From CATOSP01 sp965216155 (GTDB lineage: Bacteria; Chloroflexota; Dehalococcoidia; Lucifugimonadales; UBA3495), in NCBI GenBank assembly GCA_965216155.1, contig CBDCFD010000007.1, positions 1,116,001 through 1,180,000 on the forward strand: DNA of 64,000 bases, given 5' to 3'. Positions 17,285 through 27,487 of the stretch are shown piece after piece. Position 1 is the stretch's first letter. Each line of letters begins with the position of its first letter. Under the pieces are notes generated by a model that saw only the letters and a program-made list of their open reading frames with translations, did not search any database and was not told the origin of the DNA. A program made the translations under genes and the position numbers.

Positions 17285-18127
17285 TTAAAAGCTGGGCTTG
17301 GTCGGGAATGGAGTCAATTGGAGTTCGTGTGTCCAACAGGACTTGTCCTGGGTGTGCAGATAGTAGAAGGCCTCGGCGATTTTCACTGGGTTTATCACTA
17401 CATCAGGGTTCTGCTGGGACCTCGGCAGGGCTCTTGTCCCTGGAGAGTCAATGGTGCCGTCTATTACGATGTTGGCTACGTGTATGCCATATTCGGAATA
17501 TTCTTCGGTCAGCACCTGCGCCAACGTACGCATCATCACTCGCGGATAGTACAGCGACTGTCCGGTGTACCGCTTCCGCCCGCGCAAGGACGAGGAGTTG
17601 TTGGAAATGAAGAACGAGCCCTCGCCGCGTTCTCGCATGGCGGGCAACACCTCTTTGGCGACCAAGAACGGCCCACGGCTGGAGATGTGCTGCGCGGTGT
17701 CGAACATTTCAACCGGTATGTGTTCCAGCAGTTCCATCTCCGGCGGAAGATCGCGCCCCTCCAAGTAGCCCGCGTTGTATACCAAGACCTCGGGATCGCC
17801 AGCTTGCTCTCGAATCTGGGCGAATGCATTGGATATGGAGTCGCTCGACACCAAGTCCAGCTCGACAATCATGCTTTCGCCGCCTAGCTCTTGGATTGCT
17901 TCCTGCAAGGGGGACGCATTAGCCGTAGTACGGGTTGTGAGAACGACGAAAAGGCCCTCCATTGCAAACTTTTGGGCTATGGCGCCTCCGACGCCCCAAC
18001 GCACGCCTACGGGGAGGCCGCTGTCGTCGAGCGCCCTGCCATGCGCCAGTTTGGTATTGCGGCCATCTGCCTGCCACTTGGAGGTCGCCCCCACCACGAC
18101 GGCGACAGGTTTACGGTTCGAGTTCAT
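17285..18127 (-). CDS. atypical short-chain dehydrogenase/reductase
   Basis: A 280-residue Rossmann-fold SDR-like protein. The N-terminal nucleotide motif is split: VVVGATSKW is followed by about 28 residues before GVGGAIAQKFA, whereas classical SDRs have TGxxxGxG without a gap. Later features are VVLTTRT, VELDLVSSD, LVYNAGYLEG (the NAG motif), and SFFISNNSSSLRGRKRYTGQSLYYPRVMMRTLAQVL. The Tyr-x-x-x-Lys catalytic Lys is not present at its usual place after the Tyr. It may use a different mechanism or be non-catalytic. It is isolated in mobile DNA and its substrate is unknown. Confidence 0.75.
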   Translation of the reverse strand: MNSNRKPVAVVVGATSKWQADGRNTKLAHGRALDDSGLPVGVRWGVGGAIAQKFAMEGLFVVLTTRTTANASPLQEAIQELGGESMIVELDLVSSDSISNAFAQIREQAGDPEVLVYNAGYLEGRDLPPEMELLEHIPVEMFDTAQHISSRGPFLVAKEVLPAMRERGEGSFFISNNSSSLRGRKRYTGQSLYYPRVMMRTLAQVLTEEYSEYGIHVANIVIDGTIDSPGTRALPRSQQNPDVVINPVKIAEAFYYLHTQDKSCWTHELQLTPFPTKPSF

Positions 18128-18431
18128 CTCTGATTCCCTTCCTTTTCCTTTTCAATATCGGTTCCGAGCCGGATTCCCGGCCTTGGGTTTGAGTCTACTC
18201 GATACCCCTCGGTACCCGCGAACTTCACCTGCCGGGAACGTTGTGAAAGCCGGGCGCCCCGAGGCCGTGATCCTGTCTGGCGCACCGGACGGACACCCGT
18301 CTTGGGCTAGCCGTATGGTACCATTATCGGAGAGTCCTCGGCGGCGATCATCGAGAAACCTCTCGTAGCCGCTCGACGTTGAGTAAGAGGCAGGCGCGTC
18401 TACTCGGCAGTTGTGACTGGCCAAAATACTG
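18128..18431. other. intergenic stretch leading to the tRNA-Asn relic
   Basis: No gene recognised. From about 18428 onward the sequence parallels 8363 onward, including the promoter of tRNA-Asn, with no net insertion or deletion. Confidence 0.5.
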
Positions 18432-18567
18432 TTGTTTGTGCCCCGGCCCGATGCTAAAGTTGTAGTCGCGCCTTTGGCACGCCCCTTTTTACCGTTGCTG
18501 AGTAGCCCAGCGGTAGAGTTGGCGGCTGTTGACAGCTAAATCGCAGGTCCGAATCCGGCTTGGTGTG
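18432..18567 (+). pseudogene. degenerate tRNA-Asn copy with its promoter
   Basis: The segment aligns without gaps to 8367-8502 (offset 10,065). The promoter boxes TTGTTT and TAAAGT with 17-base spacing are kept at 18432-18460. The tRNA-like part is 18496-18567. It retains AGTAGC.CAGCGGTAGAG, the GTT anticodon context CTGTTGA, TCGCAGGT.CGAATCC and the total length, but the acceptor stem (TGCTGAG versus CTTGGTG) and anticodon stem no longer pair and CCA is lost. It is a tRNA relic, not a working gene. Confidence 0.85.
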
Positions 18568-18825
18568 TTCTTGAGTCGTACCCCATGAATTCCCAAGAGT
18601 CGGACTTCCATCCCCCTGGACTTACCTTCTTGACCGGCGTAACGGTTGGGTGCTGGGTTGAAGCGGCTCTTGGGTACAACTCGCCCAGTGTGGGAAGGCT
18701 ATGGGTGGTACAACCCGGGCGCAGTTGGCATGTTGTCCACCTCCGGAGGGGTTCCACTAATCCCACCGCAAGTGGCGGGACACAGGCATTGATTTCCAAT
18801 CCGTATCCGGAGTGATCACAGGACT

Positions 18826-19429
18826 TTGGACCTGAGACAGAGGCTTCAAGTCCAATGGGAAGAGTCGGCCGAGGACTGGATCGGGCAGGACCAGTCGGTC
18901 CGTACCGGTATGCTGGACTCCTGGATGCTCGACGCCTTGGGAGCCGTCTCTGGCCGTCGTATCGTGGATATCGGCTGCGGCGAGGGACGCTTTTGCAGGG
19001 TCTTGGCAGGCCTTGGCGCTGAGGTCACTGGAGTGGACCTAACCCAACCATTGTTGCACACCGGGCACGCGCGCAGGGCACAGCCCACATTACCTACCTC
19101 GCAGGTAACGCTGAGGGCCTGGCGGACCTGGACGGCGAGGGCTTCGACCTGGCCGTTTCATACATAGTCATGGTCGATCTTCTGGACTACCGGAGTTCTA
19201 TCGAGGCGGCCTATCGAGTCCTCAAGCCTGGTGGGACAGGCCGTTTATCAACATGCACCGGACCCTGTCGAGCTACATCACGGCCTTTTTGGATGCGGGA
19301 TTTGTCCTCGAAGGCCTGAAGGAGCCGGTCCCATCGGACGCGCAGTTGGTTGAGAATCCCACTTTCGACGACGAGTTCCGGGCGCCAAACTTCATCATCA
19401 CGTGTTGCGCAAGCCTGAGAGCTGAGTAG
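18826..19429 (+). pseudogene. SAM-dependent methyltransferase, frameshifted
   Basis: A class I methyltransferase. The first frame has WIGQDQSVRTGMLDSWML and motif I IVDIGCGEGRFCRVLAGLGAEVTGVDLTQPLL. After a shift near 19070 another frame gives GLADLDGEGFDLAVSYIVMVDLLDYRSSIEAAYRVLKPGG. After a further shift near 19230 come NMHRTLSSY and AFLDAGFVLEGLKEPVPSDAQL...NFIITCCASLRAE with a stop at 19429. At least two frameshifts and a probable internal deletion make it dead. Relatives methylate small molecules. Confidence 0.75.
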
Positions 19430-19523
19430 GACCGTCTCTGCACTCGTCAACCGGTCTAATTTGCTTGGCGGCCAACACAATCCCCCGTGGCGCCTATCTT
19501 AGTTTCAGCAATCAGGAGTTTTC

Positions 19524-20279
19524 ATGACCCAGCCGCCGAACGTTCTCACGCCCATCCCGGAAGACTGGCAGACAGCGCTGGCAGTTGTGGCTCACCCCGA
19601 CGACTTGGAGTATGGCGCGGCCGCCGCAGTCGCCCGTTGGACTTCCCAGGGTAAGCGAATTGCCTATTTGTTGGCCAGCCGTGGAGAGGCTGGGATCGAC
19701 AGTATGCCGCCGTGGCAGGCAGGACCGCTCCGGGTCCAGGAAGAAGTCAACAGCGCCCATGTAGTGGGTGTGGATACGGTCGAATTCCTCGATTATCCCG
19801 ACGGCGTAATCGAGTACAGCGCCGGGCTGCGCCGGGACATCAGCCGGGCCATCCGGATGCGCCGCCCGGAGGTGCTGATTACCATAAACTATCACCTCCA
19901 GTTCCCAACCGGGCATCTGAATATGGCGGACCACCGCTGGGCCGGCCTGGCATTGTTGGACGCTGCCCGGGACGCAGGCAACCGCTGGATTTTCCCCGAG
20001 TTGCTGACGGAAGGGCACGAGCCCTGGAATGGTGTCCGGTTCGCAGCAGTGTTCGGCGCCAGTCCGCCAACCCACGCCGTGGACGTTTCAGCACACTGGG
20101 AAACTGGGCTGGCGTCTCTGAGGGAGCACGCCGTATACCTCGAAAACCTGGGAGACTCGGCCCATCGCACCTTCGATTTTCTGACGCAACACGCTCGGCA
20201 GTTGGGAGAAGCCTTCGGATGCGAGTACGCTTGCTCCGCAGATCTAGTCCTGATTAACGAGCCTTTCGCGGGTTATTAG
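19524..20279 (+). CDS. PIG-L/LmbE-family deacetylase
   Basis: A 251-residue zinc-dependent N-deacetylase family protein. The signature AHPDD (residues 25-29, in VVAHPDDLEYGAAAAVARW) provides two metal ligands and the general base. The third ligand His lies in the GHLNMADHRWAG segment. YLLASRGEAGI and EFLDYPDGVI are also typical of the family. Substrates range from GlcNAc-inositol and mycothiol-type glycans to small amides; none can be assigned here. Good Shine-Dalgarno sequence (CAGGAG). It stands before acsA in the same direction with a 147-base gap. Confidence 0.88.
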   Translation: MTQPPNVLTPIPEDWQTALAVVAHPDDLEYGAAAAVARWTSQGKRIAYLLASRGEAGIDSMPPWQAGPLRVQEEVNSAHVVGVDTVEFLDYPDGVIEYSAGLRRDISRAIRMRRPEVLITINYHLQFPTGHLNMADHRWAGLALLDAARDAGNRWIFPELLTEGHEPWNGVRFAAVFGASPPTHAVDVSAHWETGLASLREHAVYLENLGDSAHRTFDFLTQHARQLGEAFGCEYACSADLVLINEPFAGY

Positions 20280-20426
20280 CGCGATAGCAGCGGTTCCCCA
20301 CATTTACAACAACCCGCGCCCCGTGTTACAAAGTGCTGGTCATCCCTTGGTCGATTGAACGAGTGGCCCCTTGATAGCAATCGGCAAGCGAGCACCCCAG
20401 TCCAATAGGATCATGGAGGCAGCGTC

Positions 20427-22379
20427 GTGGTAGAAAATACCGGAAGCATCGAAGCATTATTACAGGAAGACCGGTCCTTCCCGCCACCGGAGGGTTTTGT
20501 CCAACAGGCCAATATGCCTGACCCCTCCATTTATGAAGAAGCCAGCCGTGACCCGGAAGCCTTTTGGGCCGGATTAGCGGGCGAGCTTGATTGGTTCCAG
20601 AAGTGGGACCAGGTACTAGATTGGAACCCTCCGTTCGCCAAATGGTTCGTGGGGGGCAAGCTCAACGTTTCCTACAACTGCATCGACCGCCACCTGAAGA
20701 CCGCGCGGCGCAACAAAGCAGCCATCATCTGGGAAGGCGAACCCGGAGACTGGGCGGTCTATACCTATCAGGACCTGTACCGGGAGGTCTGTAAATTCGC
20801 CAACGGGCTCAAGAGCCTCGGGGTCAAGAAGGGCGACCGCGTAACCATCTACCTGCCCATGGTCCCGGAACTTCCCATTGCCATGCTTGCCTGTGCCCGC
20901 ATCGGGGCTCCCCACAGCATCGTGTTTGGTGGATTCAGCGCCGATTCCCTGCGAGACCGGATCAACGACTCCCAGTCGAAGATCATGATCACCGCCGACG
21001 GTGGTTGGCGCCGCGGCAACGTCGTGCCTCTCAAGCAGAACGCGGACGACTCCATTACCGGCGATACACCGGTCGAAAAAGTTGTCGTGGTGCGCCGGAC
21101 CGGCACCGGAGATGACATGATGGTGGATGGCCGCGACGTCTGGTGGCACGACCTGGTTGCGGACCAGCCTTTGACCTGCGAGCCGGAGGTCATGGACAGC
21201 GAAGACATGCTGTACATGCTCTACACCAGCGGCACCACCGGTAAGCCCAAGGGTATCGTCCACACCACCGGGGGCTATCTCACCGGCACATACGCCACCA
21301 CCAAGTGGATTTTCGACATGAAGGAGGACGATGTGTACTGGTGCACCGCCGACATCGGTTGGGTCACCGGGCACAGCTACATTGTTTATGGCCCCCTGGC
21401 CAACGGAGCGACCACGGTAATGTACGAAGGCTCTCCGGATTACCCGGACCGCGACCGGTTCTGGGCCATCGTTGAGAAGTACGCCTGCACCATCCTCTAC
21501 ACTGCCCCCACCGCCATACGCACCTTCATGCGCTGGGGCGAGAAATACCTGGACAAGCATAACATGTCCAGCCTGCGCCTGCTGGGCAGCGTCGGCGAGC
21601 CCATCAACCCGGAGGCGTGGGTCTGGTACTGGCAGAACGTCGGCGGCGGACGCTGCCCGGTGGTTGACACCTGGTGGCAGACTGAGACCGGCTCCATCTT
21701 GATCACGCCGATGCCGGGACTCACTACGCTGAAACCCGGATCGGCTACACATGCCTTCCCCGGCATCGAAGTTGATGTGCTGGACGAGGCGGGCAACTCG
21801 GTTGGGCCGGGCGGAGGCGGCTACCTGGTCATCAAGAGACCCTGGCCTTCCATGCTGCGGACGATCTACGGCGACCCGGAACGGTACCAGGAACAGTATT
21901 GGTCCAAGTACCCCAACATTTACTTCACCGGGGACGGCGCGAAGATCGACGAAGACGGCTACTACTGGATCCTGGGCCGGGTAGACGACGTGATCAACGT
22001 GGCGGCTCACCGGGTTAGCACCATGGAGATCGAAAGCGCCCTGGTGGACAATTCCAACGTGGCGGAGGCTGCTTGTATCGGACGGTCCGACGAGATCAAG
22101 GGCCAGGCGATTGTCGCTTTCGTCACCATTAAGGAGCATGTGACTGCGTCCGACGCCCTGATTGCCGAGCTGAAGCAGCACGTCGTCACCAAGATCGGCC
22201 CCATCTGCCGGCCCGACGACATCCACTTTGCGGCGGAACTGCCCAAGACCCGCAGCGGCAAGATCATGCGCCGGTTGCTGCGGGACGTGGCCGAGGGCCG
22301 CGCCCTGGGCGACACCACCACCCTGGCTGACCCGGCAGTGGTCGAATCGCTCAAGGCCCAATACGGCGACGAGGAATAG
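20427..22379 (+). CDS. acsA: acetyl-CoA synthetase (AMP-forming)
   Basis: A 650-residue adenylate-forming enzyme converting acetate, ATP and CoA to acetyl-CoA. It has the ACS N-terminal domain (EEASRDPEAFWAGLAGELDWFQKWDQVL; NCIDRHL), the P-loop-like YTSGTTGKPKGIVHTTGGYL, TADIGWVTGHSYIVYGPL, the core motif TWWQTETGSI, the hinge region YFTGDGAKIDEDGYYWILGRVDDVINVAAHR, and PKTRSGKIMRRLLR, whose Lys is the usual acetylation-control site. Length is normal for the family. GTG start with GGAGG seven bases upstream. A strong terminator follows at 22404, so the gene is probably monocistronic. Confidence 0.97.
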   Translation: MVENTGSIEALLQEDRSFPPPEGFVQQANMPDPSIYEEASRDPEAFWAGLAGELDWFQKWDQVLDWNPPFAKWFVGGKLNVSYNCIDRHLKTARRNKAAIIWEGEPGDWAVYTYQDLYREVCKFANGLKSLGVKKGDRVTIYLPMVPELPIAMLACARIGAPHSIVFGGFSADSLRDRINDSQSKIMITADGGWRRGNVVPLKQNADDSITGDTPVEKVVVVRRTGTGDDMMVDGRDVWWHDLVADQPLTCEPEVMDSEDMLYMLYTSGTTGKPKGIVHTTGGYLTGTYATTKWIFDMKEDDVYWCTADIGWVTGHSYIVYGPLANGATTVMYEGSPDYPDRDRFWAIVEKYACTILYTAPTAIRTFMRWGEKYLDKHNMSSLRLLGSVGEPINPEAWVWYWQNVGGGRCPVVDTWWQTETGSILITPMPGLTTLKPGSATHAFPGIEVDVLDEAGNSVGPGGGGYLVIKRPWPSMLRTIYGDPERYQEQYWSKYPNIYFTGDGAKIDEDGYYWILGRVDDVINVAAHRVSTMEIESALVDNSNVAEAACIGRSDEIKGQAIVAFVTIKEHVTASDALIAELKQHVVTKIGPICRPDDIHFAAELPKTRSGKIMRRLLRDVAEGRALGDTTTLADPAVVESLKAQYGDEE

Positions 22380-22403
22380 ACCGCCCGTTCACGCCAATGT
22401 GAC

Positions 22404-22436
22404 AAGCCCCTCCCGTTAACCGGGAGGGGCTTTTTC
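22404..22436 (+). terminator. intrinsic terminator of acsA
   Basis: A 10-bp GC stem GCCCCTCCCG/CGGGAGGGGC with a five-base loop, extended by AA/TT and followed by TTTTT. It lies 25 bases after the acsA stop. Confidence 0.93.
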
Positions 22437-22500
22437 GTCGGGGATGCAGAGGGCCGCGGTGGTACAGACTGTCCCTCAGCGCGGACTCAACCGCGTCCAG

Positions 22501-25500
22501 CTAAGGGAGAACTTCGATGTTCCAACTGTTGCCGTTTCTGACCAGCGATAGATTGGCAAAATCCACACTGTCGCCGGTGAAACGCATTATGGCCGTTCCC
22601 GAACTATCAACCTCTATGGAGAAGTCCTGATAGCCGCACCTGTCCCCCGGGTCCAACGTCAACCCCACACTACAACTCTGGGGCGCAACGGCGGCTCCCA
22701 GGCCGGCTATGGTCAGGGTGAAGCCGCCGGTCTGCCCGGGCGTGTAGGTGGTGGCCTCGATAGTGTAGCCGCCCGGCTGCAACGCCGCCTGTATCTGCGA
22801 CATGGCCGTGCTGCCCTGGTGGTCGTCGTTTTCGTACAGCGGCGTCCCGGACCTTTCCTCCCCCCGCCGCAGGTACAGGTAGGTGTCGGCGGTTGTCGCC
22901 CCCGTTGACTTCAGGGTGACGGTCACCTCCGACTCCGCCGCCAGGGTGAAGCTGTAGTAGCGGGCGTAGCCCCGTTCCGCGACCTCCGATTCGCAGCCGG
23001 CGGCCCATGCCCCGCTGACCGCTCCGTCGCCGCTCAACGCTTCCGCGCAGGGGTCGCGGGGTCAGGGCCCGGCCCCGGCCCGGCGGTCTCCAGGCCCGTG
23101 ACGGTCAGGGTGAAGCCGCCGGTCTGCCCGGGCGTGTAGGTGGTGGCCTCGATGGTGTAGCCGCCCGGCTGCAACGCCGCCTGTATCTGCGACATGGCCG
23201 TGCTGCCCTGGTGGTCGTCGTTTTCGTACAGCGGCGTCCCGGACCTTTCCTCCCCCCGCCGCAGGTACAGGTAGGTGTCGGCGGTTGTCGCCCCCGTTGA
23301 CTTCAGGGTGACGGTCACCTCCGACTCCGCCGCCAGGGTGAAGCTGTAGTAGCGGGCGTAGCCCCGTTCCGCGACCTCCGATTCGCAGCCGGCGGCCCAT
23401 GCCCCGGTGACCGCTCCGTCGCCGCTCAACGCTTCCGCGCAGGGGTCGCCGGGGTCAGGCCCCGGCCCCGGCCCGGCGGTCTCCAGGCCCGTGACGGTCA
23501 GGGTGAAGCCGCCGGTCTGCCCGGGCGTGTAGGTGGTGGCCTCGATGGTGTAGCCGCCCGGCTGCAACGTTGCCTGTATCTGCGACCTAACCGTGCTGCC
23601 CTGGTGGTCGTCGTTTTCATGCAACGCCCTCCCGGACCTTTCCTCTCCCCGCCGCAGGTACAGGCAGGTGTAGATGGTTGACTCCAGGGTGACGGTCACC
23701 TCTGACTCCGCCGCCAGGGTGAAGCTGTAGTAGCGGGCGTAGCCCCGTTCCGCGACCTCCGATTCGCAGCCGGCGGCCCATTCCCCGCTGACCGCTCCGT
23801 CGACGGGCAACTCTTCCGCGCATTCCGGTGGCAGTTGGGCGAACCCATGCCCCCAGGTGTTGTTGGGGTCAGGAGTCTCCCGCTGCTCCGAGTTGTCTTT
23901 CAGATAGGCGGCAACCTGGACCGGGGTATGCCCGGGGAACCGCTGGCGCACCAGCGCCGCCATGCCAGCTACGTGGGGCGCCGCCTGGCTGGTTCCACAG
24001 AAACCCTCGTTGTCGGCATCCAGGGGAGCCAATGCCGTTTCCCCGCAAGCCGCTCCGACGATTTCGGGCTTGACCTCGACCCGGCCGTCGGGAGTGGGGC
24101 CCCGGCTGCTGTAAGGCTCGATGGTGTTCACGTCGTACCAAGGGGCCGCCCCCACCGCCAACATGCCGGGGTTGGCGCTTTCCCCGGGGTTGTTAATGCT
24201 GCCGTTCCCGGTGTGGTGCTGGATAGAATCAACGCCCCAAACTGTCACCTGAATCCAGTCTGGCAAACTGCCGCTTTGGTGATGCACCACTACGTCGTAT
24301 ACTCCGGCGATGAGAACCCGAAATCTCAACGTTTCGTATGGATTGTGTCCAGCGCCTCCCGATTGAGGGTCATTGCTAACCAGAAACAAATCACCGGTGG
24401 CAGGGTTCCCAATGTAAAGGTCGAGATCGCTGGTCGCTCCACCCCAGCTATCGTCCCACCGCAACTGGACTCTAACCGAGTCCCCCTCCTCAAGGAGCGG
24501 CATATCGTTGCCGTTATCAGACTCGGCGAACTCGAAGTTGATAAACCCACGACTACTCGTCGTGCTGATGTTGGGACTGCGGGCGAACCAGGTTCTCCGA
24601 GCATAATTGCCCGCTGCGTTGACCCAAATGATTCCGTCGTCCACCGCCCGGTCCACGGTTTTTAGTGGACTGTCGCTGGATGGGGATGTGCCGTCGCCGG
24701 GGCCGTCCAGTAGCCAGCTTACCGAGTGGTTGATAACCGATACGCCCTCCGAGACCATCCAGTCGACGGCAGCTTGCAGGTTTTGCATGTCTCCCTTTGA
24801 AATCGGCTTGGCAATGTACAGGGACACCTCCGGGGCAATATCTATGAGCGACTCTGCAACCAGTGTGCCGTGGTTGCTATCTACCTCGCAGTCCGCCAAG
24901 TCCTGGGTAAAGACGCCTATGTCCGTGTAACACCGGGCCTGGACCGTTGCGGGCAGCTCAGTTCCTATGAGGCCGCTGAAGCCTTCAAATCCTACATCAA
25001 TTATTCCAACCTTGACGCCCAGGCCACTATACTCGGCCTGGTTCCAGGCCGCCGACAGGTGCGCCTGCACACCTTGGCTGGTAATTGGGCCGTACTCCTC
25101 CTGTGGCGGCACGATTTCCCGGACCCGGATGACCCCGGTCTGTTCCGAGACTGGCCCCAGCAGCGTCACCGGGACGTAGGCTTCGATGTAGTCCTCGCCC
25201 ACGTTCCGCGGGTCGCCGCCGTTGTCTTCCAGAAAGCTCACCACTTCGGCCACGTTCCCGGACAGGTAAATCGTCACCGCCACTGACCCTTCCCGGTGTA
25301 CCGGGGCGTCACCGGCGGCGTCCTCCGCCGTGGCTCCCTACTCTTCGACCCTGGCGACCAGTTGGTTGAGGGCGGAGCCAAGGTTGGGGTACTTCAGTTC
25401 GGTCTTTTCCGGGATGGAGTACTGCTTATCATCACCGTCGCCGTACACGCCGGGCATGGCCACTCCCAGTGTAATTGCCAGGGCGGCCAGTGCAGCGATT

Positions 25501-25532
25501 ACCAGTAACCTGAACAACCTTTTGCTGTGCAT
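22501..25532 (-). pseudogene. secreted subtilisin-like protease with tandem C-terminal repeats, interrupted twice
   Basis: From ATG 25532 (GGAGGAG upstream) a signal peptide (KRLFRLLVIAALAALAITLGVAMPGVYG) and a short propeptide read to an in-frame TAG at 25340-25338. The same frame continues through APVHREGSVAVTIYLSGNVAEVV into an S8 protease: Asp in VGIIDVGFEG, His in DSNHGTLVAE, Ser in GTSQAAPHVAGMAAL, with a jellyroll-like insert. Three pre-peptidase-type repeats follow (AERGYARYYSFTLAAESEVTVTL...YTIEATTYTPGQTGGFTLT). The last two are almost identical in DNA. Frame is lost at about 23057, where the linker has CCCCGCGACC instead of CCCCGGCGACC, and recovers in the adjacent frame to 22501. 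Restored length is about 1,010 residues. Either a recent pseudogene or sequence error. Confidence 0.85.
22670..23840 (-). repeat. three tandem copies of an about 390-bp protease repeat
   Basis: Units of about 390 bases start near 23840, 23440 and 23045 (minus strand). The second and third are nearly identical over hundreds of bases, while the first has diverged (for example lacking the ATTADTY segment). Each encodes one beta-sandwich domain of about 110 residues plus a Gly-Pro-rich linker. Confidence 0.9.
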
Positions 25533-26143
25533 GGGCGTCTCCTCCACCAGTTTCGCTGGCCTTTCCGTATTCAGGGTTAATCATGCACCACGAGCCTAAC
25601 ATAAAATTAACGTGACTCGGCCTCCCTTTTTGGTAGGTTAATTTACCCCCCCTGACAGGGCTGACAAGGGTATGTATTTCATTTGGGAACTCTGGAGTTG
25701 AACGTGAGTTCGCATAGCAGGGCAGACTTACTCAGATATAAAATCGCCCCCAAATACCCACTATCAGGCCCATTCCATCATTCCGGCGTAGGCCGGAATC
25801 CAGAGGTGACGGGCCGGTCCGTAGCTATAATCTCGTTCTTACATACCCCTGTCAACCTGTGTCTACAGGGGAACCGGACATAACACTCCTGCCAATCAGC
25901 AACTGCTTCGGCGCTGATCTACACAGTTTCGAGCACAGGGCTGGCAACACGATAAATCCCGAGGGACCCGGAGTCTGCGTGGTAGTAGACCGCGGGGGAG
26001 GACTACAGGCCGGTGGAGATTGCTCTGTACGGCGCGGCCTGTTGCTTACACCGCGCGCCCAGGCGGATGAAGCTTCTTCCCGATGAATTTTTCCAGGCTG
26101 CGGTCTTTAGGGATTGCGTTCGCCGGAGGCCGCGGGGGTGAGG
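25533..26143. other. intergenic stretch with one REP-like hairpin
   Basis: No gene. ATTCCGGC-GTAG-GCCGGAAT at 25780-25799 is a perfect 8-bp hairpin of the dispersed type also seen near 42076. Confidence 0.6.
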
Positions 26144-27487
26144 CTACCCTATTGGCTCCTGCGGGTGGGTGGTGTGCCAGCCGGTGCGGGCCTGATACTC
26201 ACGGGCGATGGCAATGCAAATGTTCTCGTCATAGGCCCTTGACATAAACTGGATTCCCGTGGGCAGCCCGTCTGAATCGAACCCGCTGGGAACTGATATG
26301 GCGGGCAGTCCGCAACCGTTGCCCACTGCGCCCATCAGGTCGCCCGGCCCGGAGGATGTCATGGAGCGGCTTCGGAACTCCTCGTCTATAGGCGTCGCGG
26401 TGTTCATGGATGTAGGCGCGGCCAAGGCGTCGTAGCCGGACATGACCTCGTCCACTTGCCGCGCCATCACGCCGCGAAGCCGGAGCGCCTTGATGTAGTC
26501 GGTAGCCAGGACCGCGGGCCGGGCGTAGGGACCCCGCCCGTGGTAACCGGGAGCGGACAGGTTTTGGGGGCCGCCCTCGGCTATAAAGTCCTCGAAGGCG
26601 CTGGCCGACTCGACCATCAGAATCGTTGAAGTGACCTCGGTATACGGGAACTCCGTGAATTCCATCTCCTCGAAATCCGCCACGTCGGCCAGGCTGGCCA
26701 TCGCGGCCTCAAAGTTTTCCTTAACGGCGTCCTCGGCGTCGTCGAGGATGCCCTTCAGCACTCCGACCTTGTACTTGCGGCCGGGCTGATATTGGGCGTC
26801 GTAGGTGAATCTCTCGGAGTAGGTCGAAGGGTCATTAGGGTCCGGCCCTGAGATGGCTTCGAGCACTATTCCGCAATCGTCGGCAGTGAGACAGATTGGG
26901 CCCAGCTTGTCCAGGGTCCAGCAGAGCGCCATCGCTCCGTGGCGGCTGACCCGGCCGTAAGTGGGCCGAAGCCCGGAGAGGCCGCAGCTTGCCGAAGGCG
27001 ACAGGATGGACCCCCAGGTCTCGGAACCAATGGCGAATGGGACCAGCCCGGCGGCTACCGACGCGCCCGACCCGCTGGAAGAACCGCCGGTCCAGCGCCC
27101 TCTATCCCACGGATTCCTGGGAGGACCGGTAAGCGAAGCGTCCGGGTGGGTGTAACCCATCCCGCCTGCCAACTCAATCATCGCCAGCTTCGCGGCCAAT
27201 GGCGCGCCGGACTCCTCCAACCTGGTGATTACAGTGGCGTCCCCGTCGAATTGCTGGTCCTTGAACGGCGCGGCTCCCCAGGTTGTGGGTATGCCGCCGG
27301 ATGTGGAGAGCAGGTCTTTCGCTCCCCACGGAATGCCGTGCAACAGGCTCCGAAACCGCCCCGCCGCGATCTCCGACTCGGCGGTCCTTGCCAGGACCAG
27401 GGCGCGGTCAGTGGTCACGGTCACCACCGAATTGTAGCTGGGGCCCAGCCGTTCGAGACGGGCCAGGCAGGACTGGGCAAGCTCCAC
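26144..27487 (-). CDS. amidase signature-family hydrolase
   Basis: A 447-residue amidase. The Ser-cisSer-Lys triad is visible: Lys in GIPWGAKDLL, the glycine/serine-rich TGGSSSGSGASVAAGLVPFAIGSETWGSI containing the cis-Ser and the nucleophile Ser, and the conserved GLSGLRPTYGRVS and FMSRAYDE segments. It hydrolyses an unidentified amide. Homology to amidase N-termini (TEEFTFTPIRQLAGLLRNKSISPVEL) continues upstream of this GTG in the same frame to 27559, where the codon at the expected start position is ATA. The true start may therefore be ATA at 27559, two bases after the upstream small ORF's stop. Co-transcribed with that ORF. Confidence 0.88.
   Translation of the reverse strand: MELAQSCLARLERLGPSYNSVVTVTTDRALVLARTAESEIAAGRFRSLLHGIPWGAKDLLSTSGGIPTTWGAAPFKDQQFDGDATVITRLEESGAPLAAKLAMIELAGGMGYTHPDASLTGPPRNPWDRGRWTGGSSSGSGASVAAGLVPFAIGSETWGSILSPSASCGLSGLRPTYGRVSRHGAMALCWTLDKLGPICLTADDCGIVLEAISGPDPNDPSTYSERFTYDAQYQPGRKYKVGVLKGILDDAEDAVKENFEAAMASLADVADFEEMEFTEFPYTEVTSTILMVESASAFEDFIAEGGPQNLSAPGYHGRGPYARPAVLATDYIKALRLRGVMARQVDEVMSGYDALAAPTSMNTATPIDEEFRSRSMTSSGPGDLMGAVGNGCGLPAISVPSGFDSDGLPTGIQFMSRAYDENICIAIAREYQARTGWHTTHPQEPIG

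Noticed and set aside
18496..18567. Second functional tRNA-Asn
   Set aside because: Acceptor and anticodon stems do not pair and CCA is missing, so it is a relic.
20616..22361. 581-residue open frame on the minus strand opposite acsA
   Set aside because: A codon-bias shadow of a highly conserved gene; no family features.
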